Positions 8,102 through 17,932 are shown, counted from the stretch's first letter. The stretch is DNA of 64,000 nt from Oscillospiraceae bacterium (GCA_017466865.1 JAFTTI010000009.1:1-64000), one strand, 5' to 3'. Translations and numbers: made by a program. Notes: a model not told the origin generated them from the sequence alone.

Positions 8102-8830
8102 CTATTCAAAAATCCTGCCTTTTTTATTTTCGATATGCGCTTTGATATTTTCCCACTTTGTATTTACAATAAGTTCTTCGGGGTAATTATTATCTTTAAG
8201 CATTTTAAGAGCATTATCAAATTTTCCGACAGACATACAGAAATGAGCATCGCTATTGACAATAACAGGAACTCTGTGTTTCTTACACACTCCGATAAGT
8301 TCAAGTGCATTATTTATTGTTTTCACACTTCTTGGTATAGCACTTTCATTTATCTCAACAAACTTTCCGCATTCTTTGAAAACAGGAACGACTTTCTCAT
8401 AATCAGGTTTATATGCAGGATATATCGGATGTCCGATAACATCAACAAAAGGATTCTGTGCAACACCGATATATGCGTTTGTGTAATCGTCAACCGTTCC
8501 TCCTGACATATTGTAATTTCCATGAATTGATGCTACTACCCAATCCAGTCTTTCAAGTTCTGATGGTCCGAATGCAAGATTCCCGTTAAAATCCACAATA
8601 TCACATTCCACTCCGAAAATCATATTAACATCAAATAATTTTCTCGGAATCGCTCTTGAAAGATTATGAAAATGCCAAATATGAGGCGCATCACTCCCAC
8701 CTGTTGAATGGTCAGTTATAGCGATGGCTTTCAAACCAGCTTCCGAAGCGGATTTTGCCATTTCAAGAACTGTCGAATACGCGTGTGTCGAGGCGATGGT
8801 ATGTGTATGAGTATCTGCTTCTATTCGCAT
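8102..8830 (-). CDS. PHP-domain phosphatase (YcdX-like)
   Basis: A 242-residue single PHP domain. The metal ligands are all present: HTHT (residues 7-10), TDH, GVECD, SIHG, GHP and NSDAH near the C-terminus. This set matches the YcdX-like PHP phosphatases, which use a trinuclear metal centre and act on small phosphomonoesters. The substrate is unknown. It lies between hprK and murB (22-base gap to hprK) in the same transcript, with TTTTGGAGG before the ATG. Confidence 0.9.
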   Translation of the reverse strand: MRIEADTHTHTIASTHAYSTVLEMAKSASEAGLKAIAITDHSTGGSDAPHIWHFHNLSRAIPRKLFDVNMIFGVECDIVDFNGNLAFGPSELERLDWVVASIHGNYNMSGGTVDDYTNAYIGVAQNPFVDVIGHPIYPAYKPDYEKVVPVFKECGKFVEINESAIPRSVKTINNALELIGVCKKHRVPVIVNSDAHFCMSVGKFDNALKMLKDNNYPEELIVNTKWENIKAHIENKKGRIFE

Positions 8831-8852
8831 TGGTTTCCTCCAAAAATTTTAA

Positions 8853-9821
8853 TTAAAATGGATCAAATTCTTTTACTGTTCCCTGCTTGGGGCGATCATC
8901 CATATCAAGACCTAACTTGTCCATAAGATCTTGTGCGGCATTATATCCCATTTTCTTCTGTCTGTTATTCATAGCAGCAACTTCAAGAATAACAGCAAGG
9001 TTACGACCGGGCTTTACTGGAATTGTAAGCGCGGGAATATTAACACCAAGAATAGATGTATAATCATCAACCATACCCATTCTATCATAAATCTTTTCGC
9101 TATCCCAAGGTTCAAGAGTTACAACAAGGTCAATTTTTTCAGTAACCTTAACGGCACCGATACCAAAAAGTCTTCTTGCGTTGATGATACCAATACCTCT
9201 GAGTTCGAGGAAATGACGGATATTATCAGGTGAAGCACCTACAAGACTTATATTTGAAACTTTTCTGATTTCTACTGCGTCGTCGGCAACAAGACGATGT
9301 CCACGCTTTACAAGTTCGATAGCAGTTTCGGATTTACCTACGCCACTTTCACCTGTGATGAAAACGCCTTCACCATAGATTTCAATAAGAACACCATGAC
9401 GCGTAATTCTTGGTGCGAGATTAAGGTTTAAAAACGCAATAAGGCTTGCCATAAAGTTCGATGTACTATCCTTGCTTCTTAAAAGAGGAACCTGATACTT
9501 TTCTGCTATTTCAAGCATTTCAGGAAAATAAGGAAGTTCTCTTGTTATAACCATAGCAGGAAGTTTCTGTGAAACGAGAAGTTCTATTCTTTCACGGCGT
9601 ACTTCTTCATCAACGGTTGCAAGATAAGCAAACTCCATTTTACCAAGTATCTGGATTCTCTCGGGATTGAAATATTCATAAAATCCCATAAGCTGAAGAC
9701 CGGGACGATTAACATCGGCTTCATCAATAAAAAGTGATTCAGGAGGTGCGGGAGTATATATAACCTCCATATTAAATTCACTGATAATTTTTGCAAGAGA
9801 AACTTTGAATTTTTCAGCCAT
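8853..9821 (-). CDS. hprK: HPr kinase/phosphorylase
   Basis: HprK phosphorylates Ser46 of HPr with ATP and reverses it with phosphate, controlling carbon catabolite repression in low-GC Gram-positives. The N-terminal half (to about 130) is the family-specific domain. The kinase core has HGVLIEIYG (His142), Walker A GESGVGKS (157-164), the DDAVE acid pair (180-181) and the C-terminal IPVKPGRNLA signature. The start at 9821 is set by AAAGGAG; the open frame extends 23 codons further without a ribosome-binding site. It is the first gene of the minus-strand run and has its own promoter. Confidence 0.96.
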   Translation of the reverse strand: MAEKFKVSLAKIISEFNMEVIYTPAPPESLFIDEADVNRPGLQLMGFYEYFNPERIQILGKMEFAYLATVDEEVRRERIELLVSQKLPAMVITRELPYFPEMLEIAEKYQVPLLRSKDSTSNFMASLIAFLNLNLAPRITRHGVLIEIYGEGVFITGESGVGKSETAIELVKRGHRLVADDAVEIRKVSNISLVGASPDNIRHFLELRGIGIINARRLFGIGAVKVTEKIDLVVTLEPWDSEKIYDRMGMVDDYTSILGVNIPALTIPVKPGRNLAVILEVAAMNNRQKKMGYNAAQDLMDKLGLDMDDRPKQGTVKEFDPF

Positions 9822-9881
9822 AATAAGACTCTCCTTTATGCTAATGAAATAATTAAATTCTGCAAAATGCATATTTATATT

Positions 9882-9910
9882 ATTATACAACTTTATTGTC
9901 TCAATTTCAA
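9882..9910 (-). promoter_or_regulatory. Promoter of the hprK operon
   Basis: Minus-strand TTGAAA (9905-9910), 17-bp spacer and TATAAT (9882-9887). The predicted start near 9875 leaves a leader of about 54 bases. It lies back to back with the cardiolipin synthase gene. Confidence 0.8.
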
Positions 9911-9980
9911 GACATATTTTTACATGGATAGTCGGTTTTACAAGATAAAAAATAACTAAAATACTACCAAGGATGATTGT

Positions 9981-11495
9981 ATGAAAAAAATAATAAAATT
10001 TATATCAGGAAAACTTTTTATTACTTGTATTCTGATTCTGCTTCAGATTATTGCATATTTTATGATGTTCTATCACATAAGCAGATATTCGCCATATATA
10101 TACGGTTTTATGACATTTTTAAGCGTTTTTTTCGCCTTTAAAACAGCAATAGGAAATCTACAATCCGATTTTAAAACTGTATGGATTTTCTTTTTTATCT
10201 CCGTTCCTATATTTTCGTGGATAATCTATATTATCATAAGAAAAAAGAAATTACCCGAAAGAAAAATAAAACTTTTGAAAGATATAGATAAAACAATAAC
10301 CCTGCCAAAAGATACTTCACTTTTAAATTTCGTAAATGATGATAATATAAAAAAACAAATGAATTACATCGTTTCCACAACCGAACACAGTATATATGAC
10401 AAAACATCAAGCAAATTCTTTCCTATGGGAGAATGCTTTTTTGAAAGTCTTGAAAAAACACTGAAAAAAGCGGAAAAATTCATATTTCTTGAATATTTTA
10501 TCATAAATAACGGGAATGTCTGGAACAGAATATTGGATATACTTAAAAACAAAGCTAAAAACGGAGTTGAAATAAGAATTCTCTATGACGATATAGGAAC
10601 TATAAATCTTCTTCCTTATAATTTCAGAAAAAATCTTGAAAAATACGGAATAAAATCAGCAAAATTCAATCCGCTCACTCCATACCCTGATATTTCTGCA
10701 AATTACAGAGATCACAGAAAAATAGCAGTTATTGACGGAAAATATGCATATACAGGAGGCATAAATCTTTCGGATGAATATTCAAATGAAAAAGAACGGT
10801 TCGGTATATGGAAGGACTATGGTATTCTTATCAAAGGAAAAGCAGTAAGAGAAATGACCGCTTTGTTCCTCAAAATGTGGGATTATAATATAGGAAAAAT
10901 CGAAGAAAATCCAAACAAATATTTCAGTGATTATATTTCTGAAAACGACGGAGTAGTTATCCCTTTTGGTGCAGACCCTTCAAGAAAGGAAAACACGGTA
11001 AAAAACGCATATCTCAATATAATCTCATCAGCAAGGAAATATGTTTATATAACAACGCCGTATCTTATCCCTGATAGTGAAATTGTATCTGCATTAAAAC
11101 TCGCATCCGAAAGCGGAATTGACATAAGAATAATAGTTCCTCATATTCCTGATAAATGGTATGTAGATGCTGTTACAAAATCAAATTACGATGTGCTTAT
11201 AAAATCAGGTGTGAAAATATACGAATACAGATATGGATTTATCCACGCAAAATCTGTTATTTCCGATGATGAATCTGCTATTATCGGTACCGCAAATTTT
11301 GATTACAGAAGTTTTTATTATCTTTTCGAAAACCTTGTTTTTCTTTACAAACCCAACTCTATAAAAGATATAAAATCAGATTTTGTAAAAACCATGTATG
11401 AAAGCATTGAAATCTCTGAAAAAGATATTGAAAACAGAAGTTTTTTTAAAAAATCATACTATTCGTTTATGAAATTCTTTTCAATATTTATGTGA
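9981..11495 (+). CDS. cls: Cardiolipin synthase (phospholipase D family)
   Basis: A membrane-bound enzyme joining two phosphatidylglycerol molecules into cardiolipin. There are two N-terminal membrane helices (about 10-32 and 36-58, with a third hydrophobic stretch near 65-85), then two PLD half-domains. The HKD motifs read HRKIAVIDG and HAKSVISDD, each followed by the GG/GTANFD element. The 504-residue length is typical of Firmicute ClsA-like enzymes. It is transcribed alone, divergently from hprK, with AAGGATG before the ATG. No convincing terminator follows; the next feature is the aconitase promoter. Confidence 0.93.
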   Translation: MKKIIKFISGKLFITCILILLQIIAYFMMFYHISRYSPYIYGFMTFLSVFFAFKTAIGNLQSDFKTVWIFFFISVPIFSWIIYIIIRKKKLPERKIKLLKDIDKTITLPKDTSLLNFVNDDNIKKQMNYIVSTTEHSIYDKTSSKFFPMGECFFESLEKTLKKAEKFIFLEYFIINNGNVWNRILDILKNKAKNGVEIRILYDDIGTINLLPYNFRKNLEKYGIKSAKFNPLTPYPDISANYRDHRKIAVIDGKYAYTGGINLSDEYSNEKERFGIWKDYGILIKGKAVREMTALFLKMWDYNIGKIEENPNKYFSDYISENDGVVIPFGADPSRKENTVKNAYLNIISSARKYVYITTPYLIPDSEIVSALKLASESGIDIRIIVPHIPDKWYVDAVTKSNYDVLIKSGVKIYEYRYGFIHAKSVISDDESAIIGTANFDYRSFYYLFENLVFLYKPNSIKDIKSDFVKTMYESIEISEKDIENRSFFKKSYYSFMKFFSIFM

Positions 11496-11575
11496 TTCTA
11501 TATTTTCAATATATTTTTCCGAAAATTCCACAATATTTTCTATTTCCACAGTATCATATTGTACTCGTTAAAACA

Positions 11576-11604
11576 TTGACAATAATCATCAAATATAGTA
11601 TAAT
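11576..11604 (+). promoter_or_regulatory. Consensus promoter of the aconitase operon
   Basis: TTGACA (11576-11581), 17-bp spacer and TATAAT (11599-11604): a perfect match to the primary sigma factor consensus. The predicted start is near 11611, about 32 bases before the acn ATG. I found no Rex- or CcpA-like palindrome that clearly overlaps it. Confidence 0.88.
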
Positions 11605-11642
11605 TATGTTTATAATTATGTTTTAAGAGAGGAAAGGACAAT

Positions 11643-13583
11643 ATGGGACTTACACTTACAGAAAAAATACTCAAAGCTCACCTTGTCGAAGGTGAATTTG
11701 TAAAAGGTCAGGAAATCGGAATCAAAATCGACCAGACACTTACTCAGGACGCAACAGGAACGATGGCTTATCTTGAATTTGAAGCTATGGGTGTTCCCAG
11801 AGTAAAAACAGAACGCTCTGTTGCTTATATCGACCACAACACACTTCAGTCAGGTTTTGAAAACGCTGATGACCACAGATTCATCAGTTCTGTTGCTAAA
11901 AAGCACGGAATTTATTTCTCACGCCCCGGAAACGGTATATGTCATCAGGTTCATCTTGAAAGATTTGGTATTCCTGGAAAAACGCTCATCGGTTCAGACA
12001 GCCACACTCCTACAGGAGGCGGTATCGGTATGATCGCTATCGGCGCAGGCGGACTTGACGTTGCTGTTGCTATGGGTGGCGGAACATACTATATCACTTG
12101 CCCTAAGGTTGTTAAGGTTGAACTTAAAGGAAAACTCTCTCCCTGGGTTGCTGCTAAGGATGTTATTCTCGAAGTGCTCCGCATCCTCTCTGTTAAGGGC
12201 GGTGTAGGAAAGGTAATTGAATATTGCGGTGAAGGTGTTAAATCACTTTCTGTTCCTGAAAGAGCAACTATAACAAATATGGGTGCTGAACTTGGTGCTA
12301 CAACTTCGATATTCCCTTCTGACGAAATTACAAGAGAATTCCTCAAAGCACAGAAGCGTGAAGAAGTATGGACAGAGCTTTCAGCAGATGCTGATGCTGT
12401 TTATGACGAAGTTATTGAAATCGACCTTTCAAAACTCGTTCCTCTCGCTGCTTGTCCTCATTCTCCTGACAATATAAAGACTGCTGAAGAACTCAGCGGA
12501 ATGAAGATCGATCAGGTATGTATCGGTTCTTGCACAAACTCATCTCTTCTTGATATGCTCAAGGTTGCACATATTCTCAAGGGCAAGACAGTTCATCCTG
12601 ATGTATCTCTCTCAATCGCTCCTGGTTCAAAGCAGGTACTTACAATGCTCGCTGAAAACGGCGCACTCGCCGATCTCATTGCAGCAGGTGCAAGAATTCT
12701 TGAATCTGCTTGTGGTCCTTGCATCGGTATGGGACAGTCACCCAACTCAAAGGGTATCTCACTCAGAACATTCAACAGAAACTTTGAAGGTCGTTCAGGC
12801 ACAAAGGATGGTCAGATTTATCTTGTTTCGCCTGAAACAGCAGCTATTTCTGCTCTTACAGGTGTATTTACAGATCCAAGAACAATCGGCGATATGCCTG
12901 AGTTCAAACTTCCAGAAACATTCCTCATCAACGATAATATGGTTGAACCTCCTGTTGATGAAAAGGATATGGACAAGGTTGAAATTCTCCGTGGTCCTAA
13001 TATAAAGCCTTTCCCACAGACATCTCCTCTTTCCGATACAATAGATGTTCCTTGTTCTCTCAAGGTTGGCGATAACATCACAACGGACCATATTATGCCT
13101 GCTGGCGCTAAAATTCTTCCTCTTCGTTCAAATATTCCTGCTATCTCTGAACACTGCTTCACAGTATGCGACAAGGATTTCCCCAAGAGAGCAAAAGAAC
13201 TCGGACAGAGTATTATTATCGGTGGTTCAAACTATGGTCAGGGCTCTTCAAGAGAACACGCTGCTCTTGCTCCTCTCTATCTTGGTGTAAAGGCTGTTCT
13301 TGTTAAATCATTCGCAAGAATTCACCGTGCTAACCTTATCAATGCAGGTATTCTTCCTCTTACATTCGTTAACGAAAATGATTATGATAACATCAACGAA
13401 GGCGACAATCTCGAAATAAAGAATGTTAAGGCTGATGTTGTTGCCGGTAAGACAACTCTTACAGTTGTTAATAAGACAAAGGATATCGAAATCCCTGTTC
13501 TCTGTGAACTTACAGGAAGAACAAAGGACATTATACTTGCAGGTGGTCTTCTTGACTATACAAGAGAAAGCCTCAAGAATTAA
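11643..13583 (+). CDS. acn: Aconitate hydratase
   Basis: A 646-residue 4Fe-4S aconitase interconverting citrate and isocitrate. The cluster cysteines are visible as C297 in GSCTNS and C357/C360 in CGPCIG. The substrate-binding SDSHT (118-122) and the C-terminal swivel domain GGSNYGQGSSREH are present. It belongs to the shorter monomeric branch used by clostridia, near mitochondrial aconitase and homoaconitase, rather than the roughly 890-residue AcnA. It heads acn-traX-icd-rex and likely supplies 2-oxoglutarate for glutamate synthesis. GAGAGGAAAGG precedes the ATG. Confidence 0.95.
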   Translation: MGLTLTEKILKAHLVEGEFVKGQEIGIKIDQTLTQDATGTMAYLEFEAMGVPRVKTERSVAYIDHNTLQSGFENADDHRFISSVAKKHGIYFSRPGNGICHQVHLERFGIPGKTLIGSDSHTPTGGGIGMIAIGAGGLDVAVAMGGGTYYITCPKVVKVELKGKLSPWVAAKDVILEVLRILSVKGGVGKVIEYCGEGVKSLSVPERATITNMGAELGATTSIFPSDEITREFLKAQKREEVWTELSADADAVYDEVIEIDLSKLVPLAACPHSPDNIKTAEELSGMKIDQVCIGSCTNSSLLDMLKVAHILKGKTVHPDVSLSIAPGSKQVLTMLAENGALADLIAAGARILESACGPCIGMGQSPNSKGISLRTFNRNFEGRSGTKDGQIYLVSPETAAISALTGVFTDPRTIGDMPEFKLPETFLINDNMVEPPVDEKDMDKVEILRGPNIKPFPQTSPLSDTIDVPCSLKVGDNITTDHIMPAGAKILPLRSNIPAISEHCFTVCDKDFPKRAKELGQSIIIGGSNYGQGSSREHAALAPLYLGVKAVLVKSFARIHRANLINAGILPLTFVNENDYDNINEGDNLEIKNVKADVVAGKTTLTVVNKTKDIEIPVLCELTGRTKDIILAGGLLDYTRESLKN

Positions 13584-13588
13584 GTTTT

Positions 13589-14344
13589 ATGAAAAAACCA
13601 CTTAATTCCAATACTTTAAAGTATATTGCAATAGTTGCAATGCTTATAGACCATATCGCGTGGGCTTTTGTTCCGTTTTCATCAGTATGGGGACAGATAA
13701 TGCACTTTATAGGAAGATTTACCGCTCCGATGATGTGTTATTTTATAGCAGAAGGATATTTCTACACAAGAAATGTAAAGAAATACATAGTCCGCATAGG
13801 AATTTTTGCAGTTATTTCTCAGATACCTTTTGTTATTGCAGAAAAACTGACTTCACCTCCTTTTATGATGATTGACGGAAAGTTATGGATAAATCCTGAA
13901 CTTTTAATTCCGTCATTCAATGTTATGTTTACACTGATGCTTGGTCTTGTAGCACTATTATTATGGAAGACGGAAATCATCGAAAAACCTTTAAGGGTAA
14001 TGATTGTTATTTCATTATGCTTTATTTCGCTTTCTGGTGATTGGATGTGTTTCACGGTTTTATGGATTCTTTTCTTCGGAATTTACAGAAATGATGATAA
14101 AAGAAAATGGGTTTCATACTACTGTATAGCACTTTCTTCGATGACAATTGTTATAACGACAAATATTCTGGGTGGTTTGCCTTTATGGCATAATTTCTGG
14201 CAAGCAGGACTTTTATTTCCGCCGTTTATTCTTATGTTGCATAATGGAGAAAAAGGGAGTAACACTCCTTTTCACAAGTGGTTTTTCTACATATTCTATC
14301 CCCTGCATCTTTTGATTATAGGAATTATTAAATTTTATATTTAG
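13589..14344 (+). CDS. TraX-family integral membrane protein
   Basis: A 251-residue protein with about seven to eight membrane segments. The N-terminal LKYIAIVAMLIDHIAW and MHFIGRFTAPMMCYFIAEGYFYT elements are the TraX-family (PF05857) signature, with the conserved LIDH, GR..P and E residues. The family includes the F-plasmid pilin acetylase, but most chromosomal members have unknown substrates and are thought to be membrane acyltransferases. The ATG lies five bases after the aconitase stop without a clear ribosome-binding site, so translation is probably coupled. Its position between two oxidative-branch enzymes is unexplained. Confidence 0.85.
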   Translation: MKKPLNSNTLKYIAIVAMLIDHIAWAFVPFSSVWGQIMHFIGRFTAPMMCYFIAEGYFYTRNVKKYIVRIGIFAVISQIPFVIAEKLTSPPFMMIDGKLWINPELLIPSFNVMFTLMLGLVALLLWKTEIIEKPLRVMIVISLCFISLSGDWMCFTVLWILFFGIYRNDDKRKWVSYYCIALSSMTIVITTNILGGLPLWHNFWQAGLLFPPFILMLHNGEKGSNTPFHKWFFYIFYPLHLLIIGIIKFYI

Positions 14345-14356
14345 GAGGCAAACAAA

Positions 14357-15571
14357 ATGGCTGATAAAATTAAAATGGTGACCCCTCTCGTTGAAATGGA
14401 CGGAGATGAAATGACGCGAATCATCTGGAAGATGATTAAAGATATTCTTCTCATTCCTTACATTGACCTTAAAACAGAATACTATGACCTTGGTCTTGAA
14501 TATCGTAATGAAACAAATGACCAGGTTACATTTGATAGTGCTGAAGCTACAAAAAAGTACGGCGTTGCTGTAAAGTGTGCTACAATTACACCTAACGCTG
14601 ACAGAGTTAAGGAATATAACCTCAAAGAGATGTGGAAATCTCCTAACGGAACAATACGTGCTATCCTTGATGGAACAGTATTCAGAACACCTATTATCGT
14701 AAAGGGCATCACTCCATACATTCCTACATGGACAAAACCTATCACTATTGCACGTCACGCTTACGGAGATGTTTACAAAAATAGCGAAATGGTTGTTCCT
14801 GCAGGTGCTAAGGCTGAACTTATTGTAACTGACAAAGACGGTAACGAAACACGTCAGCTTATTCATCAGTTTACAGATTCAGACGGAATTCTTCAGGGAC
14901 TTCACAATATCGATAAATCAATAGCATCATTCGCAAGATGTTGTTTCAACTTTGCTCTTGATACAAAACAGGATATCTGGTTTGCATCAAAGGATACAAT
15001 TTCAAAGAAATATGACCATCGTTTCAAAGATATCTTTGCTGAAATCTATGAAAACGAATATAAGGAAAAGTTTGAAAAAGCAGGTATTGAATATTTCTAT
15101 ACACTTATCGACGACGCTGTTGCAAGAGTTGTTCGTTCAAACGGTGGATACATCTGGGCTTGTAAAAACTATGACGGTGACGTAATGTCAGACATGGTTG
15201 CTACTGCTTACGGAAGTCTTGCTATGATGACATCTGTTCTTGTTTCTCCCGATGGAGTTTATGAATATGAAGCAGCTCATGGAACAGTTCAGCGTCATTA
15301 CTACAAACACCTCAAGGGCGAAAAGACATCAACAAACTCTGTTGCTACACTCTTTGCTTGGACAGGCGCACTCAGAAAAAGAGGCGAACTCGACAACACA
15401 CCTGACCTCTGTGAATTTGCTGATAAGCTCGAAAAAGCAACAATCAAGACAATTGAAGATGGCGTAATGACAGGTGACCTTGCAGCCCTTTCTTCAATTG
15501 AAAACAAGCAGACTGTTGATACAGAAACATTCCTTCTCGAAATAAACAAGAGACTTGTTGAGATGATATAA
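14357..15571 (+). CDS. icd: NADP-dependent isocitrate dehydrogenase
   Basis: This enzyme oxidises and decarboxylates isocitrate to 2-oxoglutarate with NADP. The 404-residue protein is of the eukaryote-like homodimeric class: the N-terminus carries [13 protein letters not shown], the substrate loop SPNGTIR (about residue 94) and the metal-site [10 protein letters not shown] near 275. TAGGAGG precedes the ATG. With acn upstream and rex downstream it forms the citrate-to-2-oxoglutarate branch, a biosynthetic use in an anaerobe. Confidence 0.95.
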   Translation: MADKIKMVTPLVEMDGDEMTRIIWKMIKDILLIPYIDLKTEYYDLGLEYRNETNDQVTFDSAEATKKYGVAVKCATITPNADRVKEYNLKEMWKSPNGTIRAILDGTVFRTPIIVKGITPYIPTWTKPITIARHAYGDVYKNSEMVVPAGAKAELIVTDKDGNETRQLIHQFTDSDGILQGLHNIDKSIASFARCCFNFALDTKQDIWFASKDTISKKYDHRFKDIFAEIYENEYKEKFEKAGIEYFYTLIDDAVARVVRSNGGYIWACKNYDGDVMSDMVATAYGSLAMMTSVLVSPDGVYEYEAAHGTVQRHYYKHLKGEKTSTNSVATLFAWTGALRKRGELDNTPDLCEFADKLEKATIKTIEDGVMTGDLAALSSIENKQTVDTETFLLEINKRLVEMI

Positions 15572-15599
15572 CACCACTTGTCAGGAGGCATCTAATAAA

Positions 15600-16235
15600 A
15601 TGGGAAACACAGTTTCTACTTCCGTAATAAGAAGATTACCAAGATATTACAGATTTCTTCAGGAACTTATGAATAACGGAATTATAAGGATTTCATCAAG
15701 AGAGCTTTCTGAAAAAATGGGTTTTACCGCTTCTCAGATAAGACAGGATTTCAACTGTTTTGGTGGATTCGGTCAACAGGGATATGGTTATAATGTATCT
15801 GAACTCCATGCTGAAATCGGGAAAATCTTAGGTGTTGACAAAGGATATAAGACAATACTTATCGGTGCCGGAAATCTTGGAAGAGCGATTGCAACTCATA
15901 TGAACTTTGATGCAAGGGGTTGTAAGCTCATAGGTATATTTGATGTAAATCCCGAACTTGCAAATGTTGAAGTAGGAAATCTTAAAATAATGCATACCGA
16001 TAAAATCGAGAGTTTTTGTAACGAAAACTCCCCTGTTATTGCAATACTTTGTATTCCTAAGGAGTCTGCCCAAGAAATTGCTGATACACTTGTTAAACAT
16101 GGCATTAAGGCTTTCTGGAATTTTAGCCATTGTGACCTTAAACCTACTTTCAATGATATAATTGTTGAAAATGCTCATCTTGGCGACAGCCTTATGACTA
16201 TGGTTTATAATGTTAATGCGTCATCTGATAACTAA
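15600..16235 (+). CDS. rex: Redox-sensing transcriptional repressor Rex
   Basis: A 211-residue repressor that leaves DNA when the NADH/NAD+ ratio rises. The N-terminal winged helix (RLPRYYRFLQEL, SSRELSEKMGFTASQIRQDFNCFGGFGQQGYGY) and the Rossmann nucleotide site GAGNLGRAI (about 89-97) are clear. It follows icd by 28 bases with CAGGAGG before the ATG and is probably on the aconitase transcript. I looked for the TTGTTAA-N6-TTAACAA type operator in the intergenic regions of this window and did not find a good one. Confidence 0.95.
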   Translation: MGNTVSTSVIRRLPRYYRFLQELMNNGIIRISSRELSEKMGFTASQIRQDFNCFGGFGQQGYGYNVSELHAEIGKILGVDKGYKTILIGAGNLGRAIATHMNFDARGCKLIGIFDVNPELANVEVGNLKIMHTDKIESFCNENSPVIAILCIPKESAQEIADTLVKHGIKAFWNFSHCDLKPTFNDIIVENAHLGDSLMTMVYNVNASSDN

Positions 16236-16242
16236 TAAAGTA

Positions 16243-16274
16243 AAAAACCTGAGAAGAAATCTTCTCAGGTTTTT
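16243..16274. terminator. Bidirectional terminator between rex and the peptide-binding lipoprotein
   Basis: A 14-bp stem (16243-16256 with 16261-16274) with a 4-base AAAT loop and A/T runs on both sides. It lies between convergent genes and can serve both. Confidence 0.9.
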
Positions 16275-16277
16275 ATT

Positions 16278-17885
16278 TTAATCAAAATTTTTCGCGTGGA
16301 TAAAATCAAGTTCTTTTGTAAACGGATTATATCCTATCCCCTGTATTTCTTTAGGATAAATAAGATATTCACTTTCATAGAATACAGGAATAAATGAATA
16401 ATCATCGATAATTGCGCTTTCAGCATCTGAATAAAATTGAACAGAATCGCTGAGTTTTTCGGAATGAATTGCTTTATCAAATATTTCATCAAACTTATCG
16501 TTTGAATAACTGAAAGTATTATCTTCATCCCCTGTTACAAATTGCGAAAGAACATCACGAGGGCTATTATTATCAGCAGTAACATCGGTAAGGGCTAACA
16601 GATATTCATTTTCTTCTATTCTACGGTTATATTCCTTTTCAGGAAGAACTTCTATTCCACAGAAAAATCCGATATTCTGTTGCCATTGTGATGTTATTCT
16701 GTTAAGGTCATCACTGTTTTTTGTTCCCTCTTTGACAATGATATTAACTCCTGTAAGAGATGACATATCATTATTCAACAAAAATTCGTCCCATTTTTCT
16801 CTGGCAAGTGACGGATTATAAGTTACTTTTGCCTGGTCTGATATAAGATTGCGATAACTTTTATTGAGAATATTTATAGCAGGAGGAATTATCGCATAAG
16901 CAGAAGTTCTTCCCTTTGTAAGTTCTTCTTTATAGATACCTCTGTCTATTGAAAGAGATATCGCTTCTCTTGCTTCAACCTGAGAAAAATATGAATTATC
17001 GGTATTCACCATTATTCCATATGTTTTATATTTATATTCAGTATAACTATAATCTTCATCATCAATAAAGTCATCAGAGCCATCTGTTATAATACAATCA
17101 ATATCTTCTTTTTCAAAATCTGCTATTCTGTCTGAATATTCCTTTTCGATAAAAAAGTTAAGACTCGATGGAGAAATATCCATTTCTTCAGAAAACATTT
17201 TGTTCTTACGAAGTATCATATGGTTATTTTTCCCATAAGGATCAAACTCCCATTGTTTTACATAAAACGGACCGTTTGTATATGTGTTATCGGGGTCAAG
17301 ACCATATTTTCCATTTGTAGAATGGAAAAGTGAAGAATTGCAAGGCATAGCAGGTGTTGTTGTAAGAAGTGATAAAAAATCCGCATCAGAATATTCAAGT
17401 TCTATTCTGAGTGAAAAATCAGAAGTTGCTGTTACTCCAAGTTCAGAATAGTCAATTTCTCCATTAATTATTTTCTCAGCATTTTTTATACAGATAAACT
17501 TTTCTTTATACGGAGAAGATGTCTGTGGATTGAAAATTCTTTTAAAAGCGTATTCAAAATCTTTTGCAGTAACTCGTATCTGTTCTTTCTTGCTATCTGC
17601 ATTTGCCCAATAATTATCATCACGGATTGATATATCATAAATAAGTCCATCATCTGAAATTGTATAATCAAGCGCAAGAGAATTTTCTATCGCACCTGTT
17701 TCAGATAAAGTAAATAAACCGCTATATATATTTCTTATAACAATAAGTGATGATGTATCAACAGCAACCTGAGGATCAAGGTTCTGAGGATCTGAAGAAA
17801 GGTCATATCTGAAAAGATAACCTGTTCCGTCATTTTCTTTTCCACAAGCCGTAAAAGAAAATATCGTCATTAATGCAATAAGCAT
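16278..17885 (-). CDS. Peptide ABC transporter substrate-binding lipoprotein (OppA family)
   Basis: An extracytoplasmic SBP_bac_5 protein binding oligopeptides or related solutes. The lipobox is FTAC near residue 14. The mature part has the family pattern DPQNLDPQVAVDTSS, TAKDFEYAFKRI and the C-terminal YEFIPVFYES-like segment. From the ATG at 17885 (535 aa) the signal peptide lacks basic residues. The open frame continues upstream as KLVKRILV to an ATC at 17912 that sits five bases after AGGGGGTG, where an ATG would be expected. The true start may therefore be 17912. It begins 20-47 bases after nrdG. No permease or ATPase genes are adjacent. Confidence 0.85.
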   Translation of the reverse strand: MLIALMTIFSFTACGKENDGTGYLFRYDLSSDPQNLDPQVAVDTSSLIVIRNIYSGLFTLSETGAIENSLALDYTISDDGLIYDISIRDDNYWANADSKKEQIRVTAKDFEYAFKRIFNPQTSSPYKEKFICIKNAEKIINGEIDYSELGVTATSDFSLRIELEYSDADFLSLLTTTPAMPCNSSLFHSTNGKYGLDPDNTYTNGPFYVKQWEFDPYGKNNHMILRKNKMFSEEMDISPSSLNFFIEKEYSDRIADFEKEDIDCIITDGSDDFIDDEDYSYTEYKYKTYGIMVNTDNSYFSQVEAREAISLSIDRGIYKEELTKGRTSAYAIIPPAINILNKSYRNLISDQAKVTYNPSLAREKWDEFLLNNDMSSLTGVNIIVKEGTKNSDDLNRITSQWQQNIGFFCGIEVLPEKEYNRRIEENEYLLALTDVTADNNSPRDVLSQFVTGDEDNTFSYSNDKFDEIFDKAIHSEKLSDSVQFYSDAESAIIDDYSFIPVFYESEYLIYPKEIQGIGYNPFTKELDFIHAKNFD

Positions 17886-17932
17886 TACAAGTATTCTTTT
17901 TACTAATTTGATACCTACACCCCCTATAAATT

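Noticed and set aside
11496-11575. Possible terminator after cardiolipin synthase
   Set aside because: Only short imperfect repeats are present and no stem longer than about 5 bp with a T-run was found.
11605-11642. Rex operator in front of the aconitase operon
   Set aside because: No TTGTTAA-N6-TTAACAA-like palindrome is present near this or the other promoters in the window.
12550-13186. Overlapping alternative frames inside aconitase on both strands
   Set aside because: All are shadows of the aconitase gene, which has its complete motif set in its own frame.
14213-14866. Minus-strand 217-codon frame opposite traX/icd
   Set aside because: It covers two well-supported plus-strand genes, and its Cys/Phe/Ser-rich product has no recognisable domain.
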